Assembly: GCF_019703515.2 (NCBI RefSeq)
Contig: NC_059359.1
Coordinates: forward strand, 2,717,001 to 2,781,000
DNA: 64,000 nt
Origin: Myxocyprinus asiaticus
Taxonomy: Eukaryota > Chordata > Actinopteri > Cypriniformes > Catostomidae
Direction: 5' to 3'
Below the pieces are notes generated by a model. The model worked only from the letters and a program-made list of their open reading frames with translations. It ran no database searches and had not been told where the DNA came from. This document shows positions 32,155 to 43,665 of the stretch, one piece after another. Every line of letters starts with the position of its first letter. The first letter of the stretch is position 1. Position numbers and translations under genes: made by a program.

Positions 32155-32480
32155 ATAACTCGTATGAGACGGCAGAATCGTAAGATAAAGTACGACTTGG
32201 CTCGTATGAAAATGTATGTAAATCATGGTTAGGTTTTAGGTTTTGGATAAGGGGTTAATCTTACTGAACATGCGTTTAAAACATTGATGCTTAGCCTTCT
32301 TCCATGGTACACAACAGTGGTTTTCCTGTTCAAGTCATGGTTAGGTTTGGGTTAGGAATTAAACTGAAGAAAAGTCTCGATTTCTTGGTTCGTTTATTTT
32401 TCACTATGGGAGAACAAGTTGTACTTTTCTGTACGAGGCAACTCGTACGATTTCGCCATCTCATACTATTATTACAACTT
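32155..32480. repeat. Inverted-repeat element (ACTCGTATGAGA ends)
   Basis: CGTATGAGACGGCAGAATCG at the left is mirrored by CGTACGATTTCGCCATCTCA at the right, and ATGGTTAGGTTTTAGG recurs near 32227 and 32338. This suggests a MITE. Confidence 0.5.
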
Positions 32481-32815
32481 AACATGAGGTCGGGTTGAAA
32501 AGATCACACATAAAGTAACTTTGAAGATAACTATTTAAGTTAACATTTTAACTAAATTAACATTGAAATAAATATGCAAAAAATAAAATAAAAAATCAAT
32601 AAAATACAAAAGCATTAAATAAATCCATATTTGAAAATAAATATTAAATCAAATGTTCACTATCTCTTATAAATATTTCCACACTTCAGACTTTAACTTT
32701 TTTAAAGGGTGGGAAGAGTTCCTGTTTCAGCCATGCTTCTTGTCCAATAGAGTGCAACAGTCTGTTTCTGGAAATAAAAATCCCATACATTTTTTCCATA
32801 GACTAATAGATTTTC

Positions 32816-33230
32816 ACCCCTTTTCTCCCCAATTCCCAATGTGCTCTAGGTCCTCGTGGTGGCGTAGTGACTCGCCTCAATCCGGGTGGCAGAGGACGAA
32901 TCTCAGTTGCCTCCACGTCTGAGACCGTCAATCTGCGCATCTTATCACGTGACTTGTTGAGAGCAATACTGTGGAGACCTAGTGCGTGTGGAGGCTTCAC
33001 ACTATTCTCCATGGCATCCACACACAACTCACCACACGCCCCACCGTGAGCGAGAACCACATTATAGCGACCACGAGGAGGTTACCCCATGTGACTCTAC
33101 CCTCTCTAGCAACCAGGCCAATTGGTTGCTTAGGAGACCTGGCTGAAGTCACTCAGCACACCCTGAATTTGAACTCACGACTCCAGGGGTGGTACTCAGC
33201 GTCTTTATTTACTGAGCTACCCAGGCCCCC
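32816..33230 (-). mobile_element. tRNA-derived SINE copy A (HAmo-like, cyprinid)
   Basis: On the minus strand it starts GGGGGCCTGGGTAGCTCAGT (A box) and continues with a diverged B box GAGTTCAAATTC, then a long tRNA-unrelated body. Target duplications GACTAATAGATTTTC (32801-32815) and GACTAATTGATTTTC (33231-33245) flank it. The family name is from memory of carp SINEs and is not certain. Confidence 0.85.
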
Positions 33231-33399
33231 GACTAATTGATTTTCAAAGCTAATTTATAAACCTTTAAAGACAGACCCACCGTGAGCTCGAAGGTTGTTC
33301 AATGATGATATATGCTTCGATTGGAGCCATCCGTCTGCGTTATTTCAACTTCATTGTTTAAAAATTGTCTTTAATAAACAACTACATTAGCCATTATCC

Positions 33400-33664
33400 A
33401 GCCGAGAAAGCTTCACCAATCAGAGAACCGCGGACAACAAACCCTGCAAAATAAGCCCGGAACTGACCGCCTACTCCCATGATGCAATCTGAATGGCGCA
33501 AAAGAGTCGATCTCCCTGCTCTCTCAAAATACTTATACATTTGTGAACATCGGAATATTTTACTTCTAATCAACAACATAAAATCAATAGTTTTATAGAT
33601 TCCCATAGTTTTATATTCGATTACGTCATTCGCAATGCTTCATGGGATTGTAGTTTGTGCCATC
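33400..33664. promoter_or_regulatory. Promoter-like, CpG-richer patch with CCAAT, CRE and ZNF143-like motifs
   Basis: CACCAATCAGAGAACCGCGG holds a CCAAT box. The minus strand of 33619-33657 carries ACTACAATCCCATGAAGCAT, close to the ZNF143/SBS motif, followed by TGACGTAAT (CRE). A second similar block, CTACTCCCATGATGCAAT, lies near 33472. These motifs mark housekeeping promoters, often bidirectional, in vertebrates. The start site is inferred only. Confidence 0.45.
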
Positions 33665-33884
33665 ATGAAAGACGGTAAGTACACAGCTTTGCACCTTTGT
33701 CTTTATGTCCGATTTTCAAATACTTTTTTGCCTTAAAACTAATTATGTAATGTTGTGATTCATCTCAGAGCTGGTTGGTTTAGTTCATGCTTTACAGCTC
33801 TTTATTGGAGGATTTTATGGAAAGTCTATGAAAGAAATGAGTGGGAAAAAGTGGGTGGGCACTGTTGCGCTCTATTTGACTTAA
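33665..33884 (+). CDS. Candidate small gene start: exon 33665-33674 joined to exon 33769-33884
   Basis: ATG AAA GAC G is followed by a perfect donor GTAAGT (33675). An acceptor TTCATCTCAG ends at 33768. Joining in phase 1 gives 41 codons to TAA at 33882: MKDELVGLVHALQLFIGGFY, then GKSMKEMSGKKWVG and TVALYLT. The middle could be an amphipathic or membrane helix. I do not recognise the family. The second exon may use a donor (for example GTGGGC at 33853) and go on to further exons. The promoter-like patch directly upstream supports transcription. It could also be chance. Confidence 0.3.
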
Positions 33885-34238
33885 ACCATTATGTTGCAGC
33901 TCAGGTTTGTATGCCTTGGATTTGATTAGCTTACAAGGATCCAACTATTATGTTGCAGTTCGTGCATTCTGTAAAAATCGTAATAATTTGGCTAATAGGT
34001 TATATAGAATTATTTTATTTTTTTTACAGTATTGTCCACGATAATACTATTGAGCTTGTTAATTATTGCCGTATAACATATTACAGAATACAAGCACAAG
34101 TCTATTCCAAACACTGTACTTACTTCTCTTACTTCTGTGGAACATAAATGCAATGTTAGGCAGATTTAAATTGGATAAACCCAACAAAATTAGATGTGTC
34201 AATGTAACTCAAATAAATCTCTTTTGTTTCTTTATGTA
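33885..34238. other. Non-coding, nothing recognised
   Basis: No clear third exon for the upstream candidate gene could be picked out. Confidence 0.35.
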
Positions 34239-34579
34239 TGTAACATTGGGTTGTTGGAGTGGAAGAGAGGAGACGCAGGAGTAAATACTTTAAATCCTTT
34301 AATAACAATCACTGGAGTAGAACAAACTATAAAGCTATACATCACAAACTAACAACATAACACTTCATAAACACAGCATAACACTTCAAGGACTGACAAA
34401 GGAATGGGTAAAACTAGAGGATATTTATACAAAAGGAGCTAAATGAGGGAATGGAAGACAGGTGAGGATAACAAGGAACAGATGGAAGTGATGAGGGCAG
34501 TGAAACATGGGAGATGTAGTCCAGAGGAAAACTTCAAAATAAGAGTCCTTGAAGAACATGAGGGAGACAGACTGTGACA
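34239..34579 (-). mobile_element. Solo LTR, 341 bp, target duplication ATGTA
   Basis: It begins TGTAACATTGGG and ends AGACTGTGACA on the plus strand, flanked by ATGTA at 34234-34238 and 34580-34584. Read on the minus strand it has GTATAAATATCC (TATA-like) and TATTAAAGG (poly(A)-like) in the right order, so it is minus-oriented. There is no internal region. Confidence 0.85.
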
Positions 34580-34699
34580 ATGTACTAATTAGTGAAAGTG
34601 AATGTTAGCATGCTAAATGCATGCTGGTTGGAAGCTCTACAGCGTGCAGTTTAGTGACTATGTTATGGTTAACACAGCATTTGCTCAACGAAGAGAGCG

Positions 34700-35155
34700 A
34701 TCAACAGGATGGGAATGTTACTTTTAAAAAACGATTCCGCTGCAGATTACAGAATACATGCTGTAAAATGTCATTTGTAACATTCCGTTAGATTACTCAA
34801 GGTCAGTAACGTAATCTAAATACTTTGGATTACTTCTTTAAGTAAATAAAGTAAGAAAAAAAAGCCTTAATATCAAATGCAGTTTTGCTACTCAAGAAAC
34901 TTCATCTTGTTTTAAAGATTTTTAGATATTTTTACAGGAAAACAATATTTAAAGTCTCATTAAGAATAACATTTTTTGCAGTACATCTTCGCCCTAATAT
35001 CAAAGGTCTGACTAGAGGAAAAAAGTTATGCTCTAATGTGAATTTTCTCCATACAATTAATTGCAAAATATAAATCGTGCCTGGTAACAGATGCATGTAA
35101 AGGCAAGAAATAGCATTTTACCTTAATGTTCACTTTACACAAGGCTAAGGTTACT
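34700..35155. mobile_element. Partial hAT-like element (CAGGGTTGGG family)
   Basis: It aligns with about 1165-1660: ATACATGCTGTAAAATGT, AATCTAAATACTTTGGATTA and GCCTGGTAACAGATGCATGT occur in both. The right half is missing. Confidence 0.7.
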
Positions 35156-35879
35156 CAAGCTCAACTCATAATGGTAACCCCCAAAACTCAACACAACAGA
35201 AACTTTTCTAAATCTCAACACAACAAAACATTAAACACTAACAAGTATCACTCTTTAGATTCAGCTTGCACAAAAATACATAAAATAACACTTAATTTTA
35301 ACATTTACTCCCCCTATCGAGTCCCGTGCAAAGAATGCTGGTAAACTGAAATCCCCAGCCCAGTTTCATCAATGCAACATTAACACCACAAACAGTATTC
35401 ATGTAGTCCCATCTCAAATGGATTAAGTAAACTTCCATTTTACAAATGTAAAAGGATAGAACACGATCAAATCAAGTTGACGATCAAATCAACAAAATGT
35501 TGCTTTAGTGCATTTTAAATAAGTAAAGTCGTAGTTTATATGACTTGTGCACTATATTCCAAGCCTTCTGAATCCAAAGGAAATCACCGATATTTATTTC
35601 GGTATTCGCTGAAAATCTTTCCATACACCAAAGCTTGTAAAGGTCATTTGTACTCGTATTTAACTCAAAAATTGCAACGTGAAGTCAATGAACACCATTG
35701 GTTCTAGCATGTCAATTGACCAATTTGGCAATTTGTTGAACACAATTGAAAATGTGATTTAAAAGCTCCAGCCGAGGTAATTTGAGCAAAGGTCGAGACC
35801 TTGTTGAGATCTCCGACAAAACTCTTCATGAGAAGATTTAATTCTCCATTCAATCTTATTGCTGTCAAGGACATCTGTG
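35156..35879. other. Non-coding, nothing recognised
   Basis: No repeat or gene was seen. Confidence 0.4.
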
Positions 35880-36650
35880 ACAGATCTCTGTCTCTCAGAG
35901 GAGGAGGTGGGAGCCAGGTAACAATCCAACATACTGCACGTCACTTTTTTGTTTTGTTTTTCTCCCAATTTGGAATGCCCAATTCCCAATGTGCTTTTAA
36001 GTCCTCGTGGTCACGTAGTGATTCGCCTCAGTCCGGGTGGCGGAGGACGAATCCCAGTTGCCTCCGTGTCTGAGACCGTCAACCTGCGCATCTTATCACA
36101 TGGCTTGTTGAGCGCGTTGCCATGGAGACATAGCATATGTGGAGGCTTCACACCATCCACCGCGGCAACCACACTCAACTCACCACGCTCCCCACCGAGA
36201 ACGAACCACATTATAGCGACCACGAGGAGTATAGCGACCCCATGTACCTCTATCCTCCCTAGCAACCAGGCCAATTTGGTTGCTTAAGAGACCTGGCTGG
36301 AGTCACTCAGCACGCCCTGGGACTTGAACTAGCAAGCTAGCGAACTCCAGGGGTTGTAGCCAGCGTATTTTACCACTGAGTTACCCAGGCCCCCTGCATG
36401 TCACTTTAATGACAACACTCTTTCAGTGTACAGCAAACTTTGCTTTTCAGCATCACATAAAATAAATACACACACTGCTTTTCAGCAGTCACGTTAAACA
36501 CATCCACACACACACACACACAGCTCCGTGCATCTCTCTCTCTCTCGAACTGTGGCTCTGGCTCCTCTTTATCTCTCTCCCGGCTGATTGAGATCATTCC
36601 CTGCCAGGTGTCCATCCTTACCGCTCGGCCACGCCCTGCTCGTCACCTCA
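35880..36650 (-). mobile_element. Gypsy-like solo LTR split by a SINE
   Basis: Read on the minus strand from 36650 it follows the LTRs at 62465 and 63219: GTGACGAGCAGGGCGTGGCC, TCAGCCGGGAGAGAGATAAA, GAGAGAGAGA, a GTGTGTGT run, GTCATTAAAGTGACATG. After the SINE it resumes with CTCCCACCTCCTCCT. The far end is unclear. No internal region is present. Confidence 0.7.
35948..36393 (-). mobile_element. tRNA-derived SINE copy B (HAmo-like), inserted in a solo LTR
   Basis: It is the same family and direction as 32816-33230. The minus strand starts GGGGGCCTGGGTAACTCAGT. Target duplications CTGCACGTCACTTT (35934-35947) and CTGCATGTCACTTT (36394-36407) flank it, and the duplicated bases belong to the LTR, so the LTR is older. 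Confidence 0.87.
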
Positions 36651-37639
36651 AATTAAGATATTACAGAGATCTCTTCTGTGTTTTTTTCTTTCATTACTGG
36701 ATGAGCCAGGAAGATTTATTACACTTAAATCAATTATTTTTCAGCCCGTTGGAACAAATCACTGACCTTAAGAAACTCTCTCTAAATTCCATTTGCCATG
36801 ACATTTTCTTAAATTATTGATTACGCTGATGCGAAAAGCATGTTACAATAGCTACTGTAAAATGCAAAAGAGTTAATTATCTAGGTGCAAAAAGACTTTG
36901 ATATTGAAATACTCCTGCTATACAGGGAAATGATGCAGACATTTTTTGCAAGACTGTGAAATTTTTACCCTTCAGGGCATGAACAATGATCAAATATTCC
37001 TTGAAATGCTGCCTCAGATACTATACGTACCACAGCGATCCGCTCAGAACCACACAGACAGAACAAACGAACTCTGTTCCTTTACACTGGAGTGAACAAA
37101 ACTTCAGAACACGCAGAAAACACGGTAAAGGACCTGCAACTTCCAAGTGAATTCAGATCTTCTACGGCGAAACTTTTAAACAATGTCAAAATCTGATTGA
37201 AGCCCAAAGTCTGTGCCTAGAAACTGCACAGACGCATGATCAGACACGGGTCCCTTTGGAAGTTTCTTACAGTCATTTTTTACTTATTCTAAAAAAACCA
37301 AAAGACTGAATTGTGATCATATTGTCTGGGGTTTTAAATCATACCAAACTGTGTGGTGAACAGGGCTGCACAATATATTGAATATTCACAATATATTTGT
37401 TATAATTTTTTCAGACAACATCTCAAATATTGCCATTTTTTCCTTAAACGCAAGTATCATAAGACGGCCAGGTGTAGGTGAATGTATGAGATAAAGTCTA
37501 AAACAATCCAACCTCAATAGCTAGAGCTGTTTACATGCAAAATAAAGTATTTTTCCAAACACACTTGTGGGTTATTTCATGTCAAATTAATCACATTTCA
37601 GAAACGTGCTTGGCTGAAATCTTTGATTTTGTTAATAGT
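36651..37639. other. Non-coding, nothing recognised
   Basis: No gene or repeat family was seen. Confidence 0.4.
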
Positions 37640-38190
37640 TTTCTGGAGAAAGATAAACATAAATGAAGATGAAAGCCAAAATATTAAATGCCATGGATCA
37701 GCATGTACTGAGTAATCCATAATTTTGCAGAAGTGGGTCAAAATGACAATTTTCGCTTATCATTTTGGAGCAAAACTACAGGTCTAAAAAATTATCTTAG
37801 AATGGTGGCAGTGTCCTTATTTTCTTGTCACACAGAGATATGTAGGTCTATTACTAAACTCAGTTCTTCAGACTTCTTGCATTATATGCCATTGAGTCCA
37901 AAAATGGGGAAAACACTTTTATTATGCTATTATGCTTTTTAAAATGATGATAAAAGCCAAAAAAAATAAAAAAAATAAAATACAAATACAATTAAATGCC
38001 AAAGATTCATATTTCCTGAGAAATCCATGTACATTTTCGCCATTGATTTTGGAGCAAAACTACTGGTAAAAAAAAAAAAAAAAAAATTAGAAAGGTGGCG
38101 ATAGGTAAGTCTATAACTAAAATAATTTGACCTCAGCACCCCTTGTTGCATTATATGTCCACAAATGGTGAAAAACAAAAGTTGTTTGTT
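37640..38190. repeat. Diverged tandem duplication, about 300-bp unit
   Basis: The order ATTTTCGC, TTTTGGAGCAAAACTAC, GGTGGC, AGGTCTAT, TTGCATTATATG, AAATGGGGAAAA in 37740-37920 repeats in the same order in 38030-38175. Confidence 0.6.
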
Positions 38191-39439
38191 GTTTTTCCAA
38201 AGTTGGAGTGTCTATAACTCTAGAGGCATTAAAGATATATCAATATCCTTTTAGATTGTGGTTAAGAATAAACATTTCTTTTTATATCTTTATTTTTAAA
38301 GCCATATAGGGTAAAAGCCCAGAGATATGGGGCTCTCAATGTGGCTCCATGCGTAAATTGTTCAATGTTACACAACCAAAAAAAAACCCCCCAACCAAAC
38401 CAGAAATTCATCCACCTAGAAATTTTTTCCCCACTTCAAAAAGTACAATTTATACAATTTACAGCTCCAATAATAGGCAGGTTTTTACTGAATAATACAA
38501 TAACTTTAATATTCACATTTCCTGTTGGAAATCGCTAGTATCTTGTGGGGATCAAACCAGCACCAAAGAGAGATTGTGTCAGAGTAAGTCTACCCCTTAA
38601 GAACGACCCTGCTTCTTGCAGACAGAGCATGAATCATGAGTAACTTCTAGTTGGCTTTCATCAATGTCAGTATCGGTCTTTTAAATTCAGAGTCTAAAGA
38701 CCTGAGAGACCATGACAACATGGACCCAGACAAACGGCCGCAGGACTTTCATTTGTCAGCAGACATCATTGCTGTGCAGCCAGACCGTCTCTGTGGAGAA
38801 CTGTGGTGGAGACAAACTCAATAGAACAGTCTAAAGCCAACTCACAGTGATGTTGCCCTGCAGCTGTTATGGCATGGTTTCCATCAAGGGACATGGAAGA
38901 TCAGTACCTTAGTGACAATCTTGATCATAGCTACTTATTTCAATAAGTAAAAAACACCTTAAAGACATCCCAGAGGAGTTCACTGGCAAACTGTCTACTG
39001 AACACTTGAATGCCCCAAAGACATGACTGCACCGAGACTACAATTTTTTCCATACCCTACACTACCAGCGAATTTTTAAAATGTGAATAAATTTAAATCA
39101 TTTATTAAATTAAATTATTTTTAATAAGGTTGTCCAAGGTGGCTATAGGTGGCACTTCAGCTCAGAAACATAACATACACAACACATTACACTTTAAATC
39201 GTCTTGCATCGCCTTGCCGGACAGGGAAAGACGCGTTTAATAGGTCCTGATTTCAATCGCTGAATTCCATTGTATTAGCTATGCTGATGAAAGTGGTTAA
39301 GAAATGTTTTCAGTTGCTATAGCTCACTTTGATGTTGCTTGGGTTACAAACAGCGCGTTAATATCGAACAGCGATTAAAACTGACCGGAAATATCTGTGC
39401 ATTCAACGGTTTGAACCGCATGCATTCCAGCCAATCAGA
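38191..39439. other. Mostly unique sequence, nothing recognised
   Basis: The 38620-39060 block has higher complexity (a short frame MDPDKRPQDFHLSADIIAVQ near 38720) and could be an exon of an unknown transcript, but no splice-supported model was found. Confidence 0.3.
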
Positions 39440-39533
39440 ATCGAGTATTCGATTCAATATGGTATATTGAATCGAATACATCGAGTATATTGAATATATA
39501 TCTACAGTATATATATATATATATATACTGTAG
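39440..39533. repeat. Two neighbouring perfect or near-perfect palindromes
   Basis: ATTCGATTCAATAT and its complement ATATTGAATCGAAT are separated by a few bases near 39447-39477. A 32-bp perfect palindrome (CTACAG-(TA)n-CTGTAG) lies at 39502-39533. Confidence 0.8.
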
Positions 39534-39539
39534 ATACTG

Positions 39540-39990
39540 TATATCAAGAAGTTTTTCAGGGTTACTCCATATGAGCTGAACGAAATGTGCCTTTTCATAA
39601 AAATGTCAAAATATTGATATTTAACGATAATAAATAATAATAATAATAAAAAATCAAATAAAACATTTCTTCACACCTTCACAAACAACCATGCAGGTCT
39701 AAAGGGGTCCTCTGTCTTTTATGATTTTTTTAATTTTATTTATTTTTGGTCACATGACACTTTTTCAGACTTACTAATAATGAAAGATTAGTACAAACTA
39801 CATATGTCAACATTTACAAGAAAATCAGCTTTTAATGAGATTTTTGTTTTTTTACTACTTCTGGACGGTTACACCACATGACATTTTTTATTTAAGCCCC
39901 AGAAACAATTATCAAAATGACTTCAAACTCGGTAGATGAAAACATGTTCATCATAGAAGAGATGTATTCAAGTAATTATTTTGTGTGAAT
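39540..39990. repeat. GGTTACACCACATGAC motif family, copy A
   Basis: GGTTACTCCATATGAGCTGA (39560), GGTCACATGACAC (39748) and GGTTACACCACATGACATTT (39866) are spaced motifs. The order and neighbours match 55905-56290, e.g. GTCTAAAGGGGTCCT against GTCTAAAGAGGTCTT. Confidence 0.55.
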
Positions 39991-41360
39991 TGCATTTTTA
40001 ATGTATTTTTGATTCTGGACACAAATTAGTCACCTCATTGACCCATGTGCACTAAATGTAAAACCTAGGTTTTTCTTACAATACAATTTCCCCCCATAGG
40101 ACACTGCAGTCTATAAAGCAGCTTAAAGCTTCACTGGAAAACAAGAGGTGATGTACAATGGTGCAACTTTTGTAAGTTGATTAGTGTGAAATGGATTCAC
40201 TAAGTATGTTATAATGTTTGTTAAAGTAATTTTAATTTTTTGTAAAGCGCTGTTCACAATGCACATCATCTCAAAGCAGAACAAAAGATCATGCTATAAT
40301 GTTTTAAAGTCCTAAAATGTACTATATTGTGCCTGACCCAAAGGACAATGCTGTGGTTATATCACTGACATCCTACACATGAATATCATGGGTGGTTTGT
40401 TGATATGTATACTTCCCTAATAAGACAAAGGAAGAAGTGTTGTTATTTCCCTAAACTGAGAGCATACTGCATGCATTGTGTGGACAGAAACAATACCACC
40501 TCACATTATACATTCAAAACAATTCAGCAGTGCAACACTGCAGGAAAACATTCATTATAACAAACAATGTATATAACATTTCATGTTCTGCCTAAAGAAA
40601 ACTATCCACTCAAATGAATCAAAGATGTTTTCATTTCAAATTTTATATCTGCTTTTACCTGAGAAAGGTTTCTAAACAATGAGCAATTTTTTTTACTTGT
40701 CTGTGAGCTTGCTTGTGATGAATAATCCAATGTTATATCTTAGATGTCCACAACAAAATATGCCATCCAGAAGGAAAAGCATGCAAAACAGTTTCTAGTT
40801 GAGTTTCTAGTCCACTCAGAGGCCATTCAACAATATGAACTGAAAATTGTCTATGGAAAAGCACATCTGCGAGGGCTAAAATGCATTAGAGTGCCACCTA
40901 CATTTCAGATCTGTATATTGTGATGGAATGTGCTAGAGAAAAAAATATTTTTGTAGTGCTTGCTGCCACCTAGTGGAACAAAAAGAGACTTTTCAAAGTG
41001 AGGTAGAGTGAACAGAACCTGAATTACATGTTTACAAAGTTATGACAAAAAAAAAAAACGTTGTTTATCATAGGATTATAAACACAATATTATTTATGAA
41101 TAATTGGAGTCTTTTTTTAAATATTTGGGAGATTCGCTGAAAAATTAGACCAATTTTTAGCAATTAGTCCACAGTGTGTGTGAATGGTGAGCTTTTAAAT
41201 TTGAGTGTGAAAAATTGCAGACAGTAAGTCAAAAATTCGTCAGAGTATAAGAGGTTAAAAAATGCAATTACAATTCAGACTTTGCTGTCTTTTATTAAAT
41301 TGCTTTGAAAAAAAAAAAAAAAAAAACCTACTCAAACAGTGATTTTTACCATGTTAACCC
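39991..41360. other. Non-coding, with a fragment of the 3945-5685 repeat family at 40880-41060
   Basis: CAGATCTGTATATTGTGATG at 40907 and AGAGTGAACAGAACCTG at 41005 resemble the 4630-4745 arm. The rest was not recognised. Confidence 0.45.
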
Positions 41361-41554
41361 CAGTAGCGGATTTAGGCACGGGCGACATGTGCAGTTGCCC
41401 AGGGCGGCATCTTGCGAGTCACCTACACATACACCCCCGCTCCCCTCTCCCCCCCGGTCAACAACTTTGGGGGCGTGTTGAAGCGGGTTTCGCCCAAGGC
41501 ACCATACAACCACTCCCCCCTCCCCCCACCCCCACCGTCATACATGCTAGAACC
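41361..41554. mobile_element. Short hAT-type MITE (CAGTAGCGGATTTAGGC)
   Basis: It starts CAGTAGCGGATTTAGGCACG and ends CTAGAACCG, the same two ends as 49035-49193 in the other direction. GTTAACCC precedes it and GTTAAAGT follows, a partial duplication; the last bases of the right end are lost. The middle is C-rich. Confidence 0.7.
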
Positions 41555-42946
41555 GGTTAAAGTGTTTTTAGGCCATCCACTTTAAGTCATAAAAAAACCC
41601 CTTACCGTGGTAAAATCACTCAAATGCTTCATCTTGAGTGGCTTATTGCTTTATTTACTTGCAATGGCATCACTTTTTTTTTTTCCTCTTCTTGTTTCCT
41701 TCCTGTCTTTGGGTGAAATAGCTTAACTTGCAGCCTGCAAAAATAAGTACATAAATAAAAATAATATGCATTTTCAAAGTGGTCCATCATACATAAAATA
41801 AACTTATTTGTAGTAAAAAAAATAAGCTAAATGAATACCTACAGTATGTACAACAAAACCCTTGCACTCTAAGATTAACTTTAATGCACAAAGTTTTTTT
41901 TTGTATATTAGTATGAATATTAGTGTTTCCCCTCTGAGTATAATATCCATAAAATTAATGGAGTGAAATAGGGCGAATGATTGTTCAAACACAATTAACC
42001 CCATGTGCAACCCATCATACTAATAGAAACACCTGCTATAATGGGATATTCTGACACTTTTAAATAGCTCTAGTACACATGACACATGGAAAAGCTAATA
42101 TGGATATGCTTCTACAAAAAACAAAAAACCTGTTTATAAATGCAGGTTTTCTATCTCTTTAATAAGTCATGCCTGCTGTGATATCTTCGGCTGCATGTAA
42201 ACCTAAACGACAGACACAGGTGGTGGGAATATGGAAGACTGAAGCCAAGCATAAATGCTGGTTACGTTTCTGTCACGCCTAATTACCTGAGCGGGCACAA
42301 GATGTCTTCCAGGAATACAGCGGGTGTTTGAAATATAAACACACAAATGAGGTTAATATAACTATCTCTGTATGGTCCAAAAATGCCTCGAGCCTATACA
42401 GTAACAACTGTAACAGAAGACTTCCACATTAATGGATTTATATTAGTAAAACAATAACCCAATCTAATTAAAAAATCAATGGCGGACCTTGGCACGATAG
42501 GCAGTTGCATACAGTGGCAGCGTTCTCTGGGGTGCCCCGGTGATGAGCATAGCTTTTCCGGTGAATTTTTCCTCCGATGTATGGTGTAACATGACCAAAA
42601 AAATAAACATATTTTTTGTCACATTTTATTGCGTTTGCAGCAGCCAAGGAAATCAAAATGACTTACCTGCACAGTCTTCTCATGGGAAGTCCAAAACGTT
42701 CGTGAATTGGCCCGTTAAGACGATTCATTAATGTAAAGAAAACAAAAACAGTTAAAATAAAAAATGCACCATCTGACTCACATGTAGGGTTGGGAAGTCC
42801 AAATCATTTCAATGAATCGGTTCGTTCAGACTGGTGTATTGAACCGGTTCAAATAAAAGATTCACCGATTCACTTCAGCGCCTGCGTAGAAGTCGCTGCG
42901 TTTTATTTGCAGCTGTTTATCACAATGTTTTTGACTCAGTAATCTA
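41555..42946. other. Non-coding, nothing recognised
   Basis: No gene or clear repeat was seen, apart from a faint hAT-like GGCGGACCTTGGCACGATAG near 42480. Confidence 0.4.
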
Positions 42947-43665
42947 CACTGCCTGGCCAAAAAAAAATGTTGCCATTTGGATTTAAATAAGCAGATACTT
43001 AAGAGCCTATGATTGGATTGGATCATAAGGAACTTAATTTGCTAGAGAGCATAAAGATTGGACTGTGGAGCAATGGAAAAAGTCATGTGGTCTGATGAGT
43101 CCAGATTTACCCTATTCCAAAGCGATGGGCACGTCAGGGTAAGAAGGGAAGCACATGAAGCGATGCACCCATCATGCATAGTGCCCACAAGCCTCTGGAG
43201 ACAGTGTGATGATCTGGGGTTGCTTCAGTTGGTCAGGTCGAGGCTCAGCAACGTTATGCGTCATTCAGCTGACTACCTGAATGTACTGAATGACCAGGTT
43301 ATCCCATCAATGGATTCTGTCTTCCCTGATGGCACAGGAATATTCCAGGATGACAATGCCAAGATTCATCAGGCTCAAATTGTGAAAGAGTGGTTCAGGG
43401 AGCATGAGGAATCATTTTCAGACATGAATTGGCCACCACAGAGTCCTGACTCTTAACCCCATTGAAAGTCTTTGGAATGTGCTGGAGAAGACTTTACAGA
43501 GTGGTTCGACTCTCCCGTCATCAATACAAGATCTCGGCCAAAAATTAGTGCAACTCTGGATGGAAATAAATGTTGTGACGTTGCATAAGGTTGTCGAAAC
43601 TATGCCACGACGAATGTGCGCCTTAATCAAAGCACAAAATGAACACAGCACAAGGGTTAAGAGGT
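42947..43665 (+). mobile_element. Tc1-like element (CACTGCCTGGCC family), internally deleted
   Basis: The left repeat CACTGCCTGGCCAAAAAAAA starts next to a TA. The DNA-binding part of the transposase is deleted and the catalytic part remains. No right inverted repeat was found. Confidence 0.8.
43058..43650 (+). pseudogene. Tc1-like transposase fragment with frameshift
   Basis: Catalytic parts are readable: [14 protein letters not shown] (first D), [19 protein letters not shown] (second D) and, after a frameshift at about 43452, [15 protein letters not shown] (E), then ETMPRRM. The frame stops right after NWPPQSPDS at 43456. It is dead. The copy at 53765-54125 has the same break. Confidence 0.85.

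Noticed and set aside
33394..33606. Minus-strand 70-codon frame in the promoter-like patch
   Set aside because: It overlaps the promoter motifs; no splice donor or domain was found. A divergent non-coding start is possible but unsupported.
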